Positions 23,722 through 27,273 of a stretch of DNA of 27,273 nt are shown here, one piece after another; the stretch's first letter is position 1; every line of letters begins with the position of its first letter. A model generated the notes under the pieces. It did not search any database. It saw only the letters and a list, made by a program, of their open reading frames with translations, and was not told the DNA's origin. Position numbers and translations under genes: made by a program. Source of the stretch: Mariprofundaceae bacterium (GTDB lineage: Bacteria > Pseudomonadota > Zetaproteobacteria > Mariprofundales > Mariprofundaceae); assembly GCA_030950825.1 (NCBI GenBank), contig JAUZQT010000160.1, forward strand, positions 1 to 27,273, given 5' to 3'.

Positions 23722-25245
23722 TTAATAGCGGTATTCACCACTAATCAGGAATTTCCACTTTGAAAATAAAGATCGATTAACCAAATAATAGTCATCCAGA
23801 TCACCACCAATACGAAGATTTACAACCCTTGAGTAAGCGGGTCTGTACTTCGATCTTGCAGGGATTTGGTGAACAAACAAAGCATACTCCACGCTTTTCC
23901 CCGCAGCGGGAGGAAACTTTTCATTAAAGGTCAGCGTTAATTTTCCTTCTTTATCAAAGGTCATTGTTTCGACATACGGTGATTCTAGTGGCGGAAAGAA
24001 GTCATCCAGTGTTTCAGGAATATGGCCATCATATTTAAAAAAAAGATTTCCTTCGACTTGCATTCGAATCGTGATCTCCGCAATACTACCGCCGAATTTG
24101 AACTGTTCCTCCGTGCCTTCAAGCAATAGCCAGTTGCGGTATTGTTTTGTAAAGTAGTCACTATCTAGTTCGCTCACTTTCTCCTGCATCAAAGCACTGT
24201 ATTTCATGTGCAGCGCATTTTTAGTATCTTCGCTAAATGCCTTTTCTACATGACCGTTTTGTTTGAATTGTTGGTAGTTCTGAAATTGCATATACATAAA
24301 AAAATCAGTCAAACGATGAAATATGCCATCAGCAATTGCGATACTGCTTGCAGGGCGAGAAGAGGCATTTTCAGCCGCTTCAAAACTATGGTCGATAAAT
24401 GTCATGAGCTTTTCTTTATATGCCTCAATATCTTTATTCTCTTTGTTTTGTAAAAGAGACTTGATTGCAATATTTTCACTTTCGAACTGGCTGATCGCTG
24501 ACCCTTGCATGGTCAGCTGAATCATCCAAAAAAGGCTCATTGCAATCATGAGTCCACCAAGAAACTGTTGGTATGACATTTTCGTTGGCCCCGATGTTAA
24601 AGCATGTTCTTTATCGGGCAATAGAAGCAGCACAGCCAAACCCAGTAAAGGAAAGAGGCAGAGTAGTGCCAGATAAGGGCGATAACCTTTAAGTTGGGCA
24701 AGAAACCAAGCACCATACATTAATGGCGGCGTGCTTAAAAAGTGCAGCCATAATAAATCGATGTCATAATGTAATAACACCTCATCAATCAGTAGTGCGG
24801 AAATTTGAATCGCAATACCAAAACCAAGCCAAAAAGTAGCCTTTCTTTTTTGCTGATATTTCAGTGGGTTCTCTTCGTGTTGCACATCTTCATCCGTGAA
24901 TAAAGCATGGACTTTTTTTGTAAAAAATTTGAGTGATGTTTTGCATCGAACACATGATGCCGACTTTTCCTGTCTGAACTGGCATGTAGGACACTCCAAC
25001 ATGGGGAGCAGTAAACATATGGCGCCTACTTGTGCAAATGCACGCTGATAACGATTGGCTGTCACAAAATCTAAATGATCACGTACAAAACGCTGCTGAC
25101 CATTAAAATAGTTTTGCACATCATCGATGGATTCTTTAAGCAGAGCTGACACAGCTTTTGTCACAGCAGCAAGATCGTGATCAGATTGAATCTTTCCACA
25201 GAAAATAATTTTGAAGGTATTCGCTTTTACATTCAACGTCATCAT
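23722..25245 (-). CDS. Membrane protein sharing N-terminal domain and zinc ribbon
   Basis: This 507-aa protein is of unknown function. Residues 11-80 are a second copy of the shared domain (FKIIFCGKIQ, YFNGQQRFVRD, QVGAICLLL), followed directly by a zinc ribbon (C85-X2-C88, C98-X2-C101). Four membrane spans lie at about 138-156, 166-185, 188-210 and 227-246; LKGYRPYLALLCLFPLLG followed by LLLPDK resembles segments seen in pilin-like zinc-ribbon proteins. The remainder (about 250-507) is soluble and ends with HIPETLDDF, YVETMTFDKEGKLTLTF and SKWKFLISGEYRY, a pattern like a pilin globular domain without its cysteines. The start overlaps the upstream gene's stop by ATGA with GAGGA before it. Confidence 0.75.
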   Translation of the reverse strand: MMTLNVKANTFKIIFCGKIQSDHDLAAVTKAVSALLKESIDDVQNYFNGQQRFVRDHLDFVTANRYQRAFAQVGAICLLLPMLECPTCQFRQEKSASCVRCKTSLKFFTKKVHALFTDEDVQHEENPLKYQQKRKATFWLGFGIAIQISALLIDEVLLHYDIDLLWLHFLSTPPLMYGAWFLAQLKGYRPYLALLCLFPLLGLAVLLLLPDKEHALTSGPTKMSYQQFLGGLMIAMSLFWMIQLTMQGSAISQFESENIAIKSLLQNKENKDIEAYKEKLMTFIDHSFEAAENASSRPASSIAIADGIFHRLTDFFMYMQFQNYQQFKQNGHVEKAFSEDTKNALHMKYSALMQEKVSELDSDYFTKQYRNWLLLEGTEEQFKFGGSIAEITIRMQVEGNLFFKYDGHIPETLDDFFPPLESPYVETMTFDKEGKLTLTFNEKFPPAAGKSVEYALFVHQIPARSKYRPAYSRVVNLRIGGDLDDYYLVNRSLFSKWKFLISGEYRY

Positions 25246-26348
25246 GCTTTCCTCAGCAGAAGAGTCATGGCAACAATCAGATGCTGTTGGCTCTCACTGA
25301 ATTGTTCACGGATGCCATCATCGAAGGTGAGGCGAGCCAGCTTGGGCGTTACGCTGTATTTACCAATAATATTTTTTTGAGCATCACGAACAATAAATAA
25401 CTTTTGCCTCGGGCGAGAACCAGATCGACCCAACCATGCTTGCATAAAATCAAATATCCAAGATGAAAATATCTGCTCACGTAGAGTGAGCACTGCATCA
25501 AGGGCAACATCGTTAGCCTCAACATAAGCAGAGATTTCAATCAGCTTGGCACCACTTTGATCAAGCAGTATGCATTGATGAGAAAATTGCTTATGTTTAA
25601 TACTTCCAACAGATCTGAGCTTGTCATTTAAGAGTTGGTATTGTACGACAGGTTTGAAATACCAATGTTGTTTTTTCATGGATAAAAAAGGCGTTTCAAG
25701 CTTTTTTTTCCAGTAAAAGCATATGATATTTTTGGATGTAAATATGCTGAATAAAAGATAAATACTGCTGGCGAAGATAAAGAATGAAAATATTGGAATC
25801 TGCAATGTTAGGGTTGAGCTAGGAAACTTTTCGCTCAACCACGATGTACTTTGATCCTGTATGATCAGCGCAAATATCACAGACATCATAAATGGCACAA
25901 AAAGCCCCGCGACAGGTGATTGTGCTAAAGCATAAAAAAGAGGTTTTCTTGCAGCGTTATGGATGGCTACTGATCTCGGCTTTCCATATATCATGGGCGA
26001 AAATTCATGCGGAGGAAACTGAAAGATGGGGAGTAATGCCATATCTTTCTTTTGTAATTCTGCTTTAGCACCCTCAGTTTTAACGGATCTGATAAAACAT
26101 TGTGAACCAGATTGTTCAAAGGCTGATTGCATACGCTCAGCCATGATAAGCGGCACATTTTCTTTAATTAACCATAGTTGCCCATCAAACAATAATTTAA
26201 CGGTAGTAACATCGGCTTTTAGCAGCGTTGCCAATTGGGAGATCTCGTCACGACTGGCACGCGGAACTTTTTTTTCATCAACCTGTTCTTGTTTAAATTG
26301 AAACAGAATATTAAATAACTCATCTTGTTGATCTACAGAATCTACCAT
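25242..26348 (-). CDS. Membrane protein with the shared N-terminal domain, no zinc ribbon
   Basis: This 368-aa protein is of unknown function. Residues 11-88 are a third, more divergent copy of the shared domain (LFNILFQF, LLFDGQLWLIKENV, EQSGSQCFIRS). No CxxC pair follows. Two membrane regions lie at about 136-167 and 184-210. The C-terminal half (about 235-368) is soluble with LFIVRDAQKNIIGKYSV and alternating hydrophobic strands, suggesting a beta-rich domain that I cannot name. It is translationally coupled to the gene at 23722-25245. A weak TTGGCA box lies upstream in 26349-26468, but no convincing -10 box follows. Confidence 0.72.
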   Translation of the reverse strand: MVDSVDQQDELFNILFQFKQEQVDEKKVPRASRDEISQLATLLKADVTTVKLLFDGQLWLIKENVPLIMAERMQSAFEQSGSQCFIRSVKTEGAKAELQKKDMALLPIFQFPPHEFSPMIYGKPRSVAIHNAARKPLFYALAQSPVAGLFVPFMMSVIFALIIQDQSTSWLSEKFPSSTLTLQIPIFSFFIFASSIYLLFSIFTSKNIICFYWKKKLETPFLSMKKQHWYFKPVVQYQLLNDKLRSVGSIKHKQFSHQCILLDQSGAKLIEISAYVEANDVALDAVLTLREQIFSSWIFDFMQAWLGRSGSRPRQKLFIVRDAQKNIIGKYSVTPKLARLTFDDGIREQFSESQQHLIVAMTLLLRKA

Positions 26349-26468
26349 GGTTTTTTCCCTGTAGTGCTATAACTACGTGTGCCTCATCTGCTCAGAAATA
26401 TCATTTAATCCGATTTTTCATGATGCCAAGCATGCCAAAGCCATGAAGGAGTGAATAAAACAGAACAA

Positions 26469-26783
26469 TCACCCTTTTACCTTATCAGCAAGCAGTTCGA
26501 CAATTCTGTTTCGGATAGCAATCTTATCCGTTGGATCGATGCCAAGCCGCTCGCCTAAAACGGTATAATCATGCTCATTCAGCGATGTTGTCAGACGCGG
26601 GCGCTTTGGTAGCGAATAGGTAAGCCCTAGCATTTTTCGAATTTGGGCCGATGATGTTAAACCACTCTCTACAGCCGCTGATTTGATAGCACGACCAATC
26701 TCTTCATCCAGATCAAACGCAATCTGAATAGCCTTGATAGCCGGTTCATTCTTCTTCCAAGCTTCAGGCAACTGCTTAGCCAT
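26469..26783 (-). CDS. Small ribbon-helix-helix-like protein
   Basis: This 104-aa protein has AIQIAFDLDEEIGRAIKSAA (18-37) followed by ESGLTSSAQIRKMLGL, a strand-helix-helix pattern like ribbon-helix-helix DNA-binding proteins. A second part (PRLTTSLNEHDYTVLGERL to the end) is helical and may be the dimer or partner-binding portion. I know no named family. GGAGGGG stands 6 nt before the ATG. A terminator separates it from the gene upstream at 26854, so it has its own promoter or depends on read-through. It could regulate its neighbours or be an antitoxin-like protein, but no toxin is evident. Confidence 0.7.
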   Translation of the reverse strand: MAKQLPEAWKKNEPAIKAIQIAFDLDEEIGRAIKSAAVESGLTSSAQIRKMLGLTYSLPKRPRLTTSLNEHDYTVLGERLGIDPTDKIAIRNRIVELLADKVKG

Positions 26784-26803
26784 ACACTACCCCTCCGGTC
26801 CAA

Positions 26804-26830
26804 TCAAAAAGAGCAGCATTAGTGCTGCCC
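26804..26830 (-). terminator. Rho-independent terminator
   Basis: On the minus strand GGGCAGCA, loop CTAA and TGCTGCTC (26830-26811) form an 8-bp stem with one G-T pair, followed by TTTTT (26810-26806). It lies 23 nt after the stop of the gene at 26854-27273 and upstream of the small gene at 26783. Confidence 0.85.
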
Positions 26831-26853
26831 TTCCATCTCTTACCACTATTCAT

Positions 26854-27273
26854 TTATGTTGCCGGCCACATCTCTTCGATAGCAGACATATCAAGATATA
26901 CAACGGCTGATACTTCCGTTTCACCCGATGCATACACTTCAACCTCAATGGCTGCACCATTCTCTGAACCTGCCAACAGGTAATATTCAAGACCACAGGA
27001 CTCATCTTCAAAACTTGGAAGCGATCTCTTTCGATAATCACCTTTATGGTAATAGCCCTTAATACAATCTTCTTCCTCAACATAGGTCGTAGCTGTCCAA
27101 TCCTCAAAACCGGCAGGTACAGAGTTGCGTTTCAATCTGGTGCCAGCACCTTCATTGAACACTTGAGCAAAATCATTCTCACTAAAAAGATCCAGCACTT
27201 GCGATCTCTGCAGCATTTTTGAAAAGGAGAGATACTCTTTACCGTTATCGTTACATACAGAGAGGAAAAAAAT
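26854..27273 (-). CDS. Unknown acidic protein, 5' end beyond window
   Basis: The first internal ATG is at 27216 (120 aa from there), but it has no ribosome site. The frame stays open for all 19 upstream codons to the window edge with protein-like content (VCNDNGKEYLSF), so the gene probably begins outside. The visible product is acidic with no membrane segment. Notable stretches are RLKRNSVPAGFEDWTATTYV, CIKGYYHKGDYRKRSLPSF and a strand-rich end AAIEVEVYASGETEVSAVVY then EMWP. I do not recognise a family. The gene ends at a strong terminator. Confidence 0.65.
   Translation of the reverse strand: MFFLSVCNDNGKEYLSFSKMLQRSQVLDLFSENDFAQVFNEGAGTRLKRNSVPAGFEDWTATTYVEEEDCIKGYYHKGDYRKRSLPSFEDESCGLEYYLLAGSENGAAIEVEVYASGETEVSAVVYLDMSAIEEMWPAT

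Noticed and set aside
1..27273. Mobile element, prophage, CRISPR or known defence system
   Set aside because: No transposase, integrase, repeat-spacer array or defence signature was seen; the accessory end contains only membrane and small unknown proteins.

Overview
This window comes from a moderately AT-leaning pseudomonadotal (proteobacterial) chromosome. Every gene I can name is a core or conserved accessory gene. There are no rRNA or tRNA genes, no insertion sequences, no CRISPR array and no phage genes. The gene set points to Gammaproteobacteria or a close relative such as Zetaproteobacteria: a zapD-yacG pair, a SUF-type Rrf2 regulator, argC followed by a DUF6776-type protein and a bactofilin, and a YibQ-type deacetylase beside an EnvC homologue. 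The order nadD-rsfS-rlmH-envC-ctpA is not the E. coli arrangement and slightly favours a deep-branching lineage. This placement is inference.

Layout. Positions 1-4443 (minus) hold a SUF iron-sulfur assembly operon: Rrf2 regulator, sufB, sufC, sufD and the start of sufS, mostly joined by stop/start overlaps. Next come a lone BamC-like lipoprotein (minus) and, divergent from it, dnaQ, a low-molecular-weight phosphotyrosine phosphatase, zapD, yacG and a small membrane protein. thrB (plus) runs into a long minus-strand block: nadD, rsfS, rlmH, envC-like, ctpA and yibQ. Upstream of that block, also on minus, lie aspS, a DUF4398-type lipoprotein and an unusual isocitrate dehydrogenase. From 18616 on plus there is a compact group: argC, a DUF6776-type coiled-coil membrane protein, a bactofilin, a gamma-carbonic anhydrase-like protein and a short Ppx/GppA phosphatase.

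The last 5 kb (22508-27273) is accessory in character. Three neighbouring membrane proteins of unknown function share a related N-terminal domain of about 70 residues. Two of them carry a zinc ribbon after it, and two end in a region resembling the globular part of a type IV pilin. They are followed by a small protein with ribbon-helix-helix character and an unknown acidic protein that runs off the window edge.

Most notable observations: (1) an NADP-type isocitrate dehydrogenase fused to a complete YbeL-like (DUF1451) helical and zinc-ribbon module; (2) the three-gene family cluster; (3) three transcription-unit head genes (dnaQ, thrB, argC) that lack a Shine-Dalgarno sequence and have a -10-like hexamer ending exactly 6 nt before ATG, suggesting leaderless mRNAs; (4) a 13-bp tandem repeat directly in front of ctpA.
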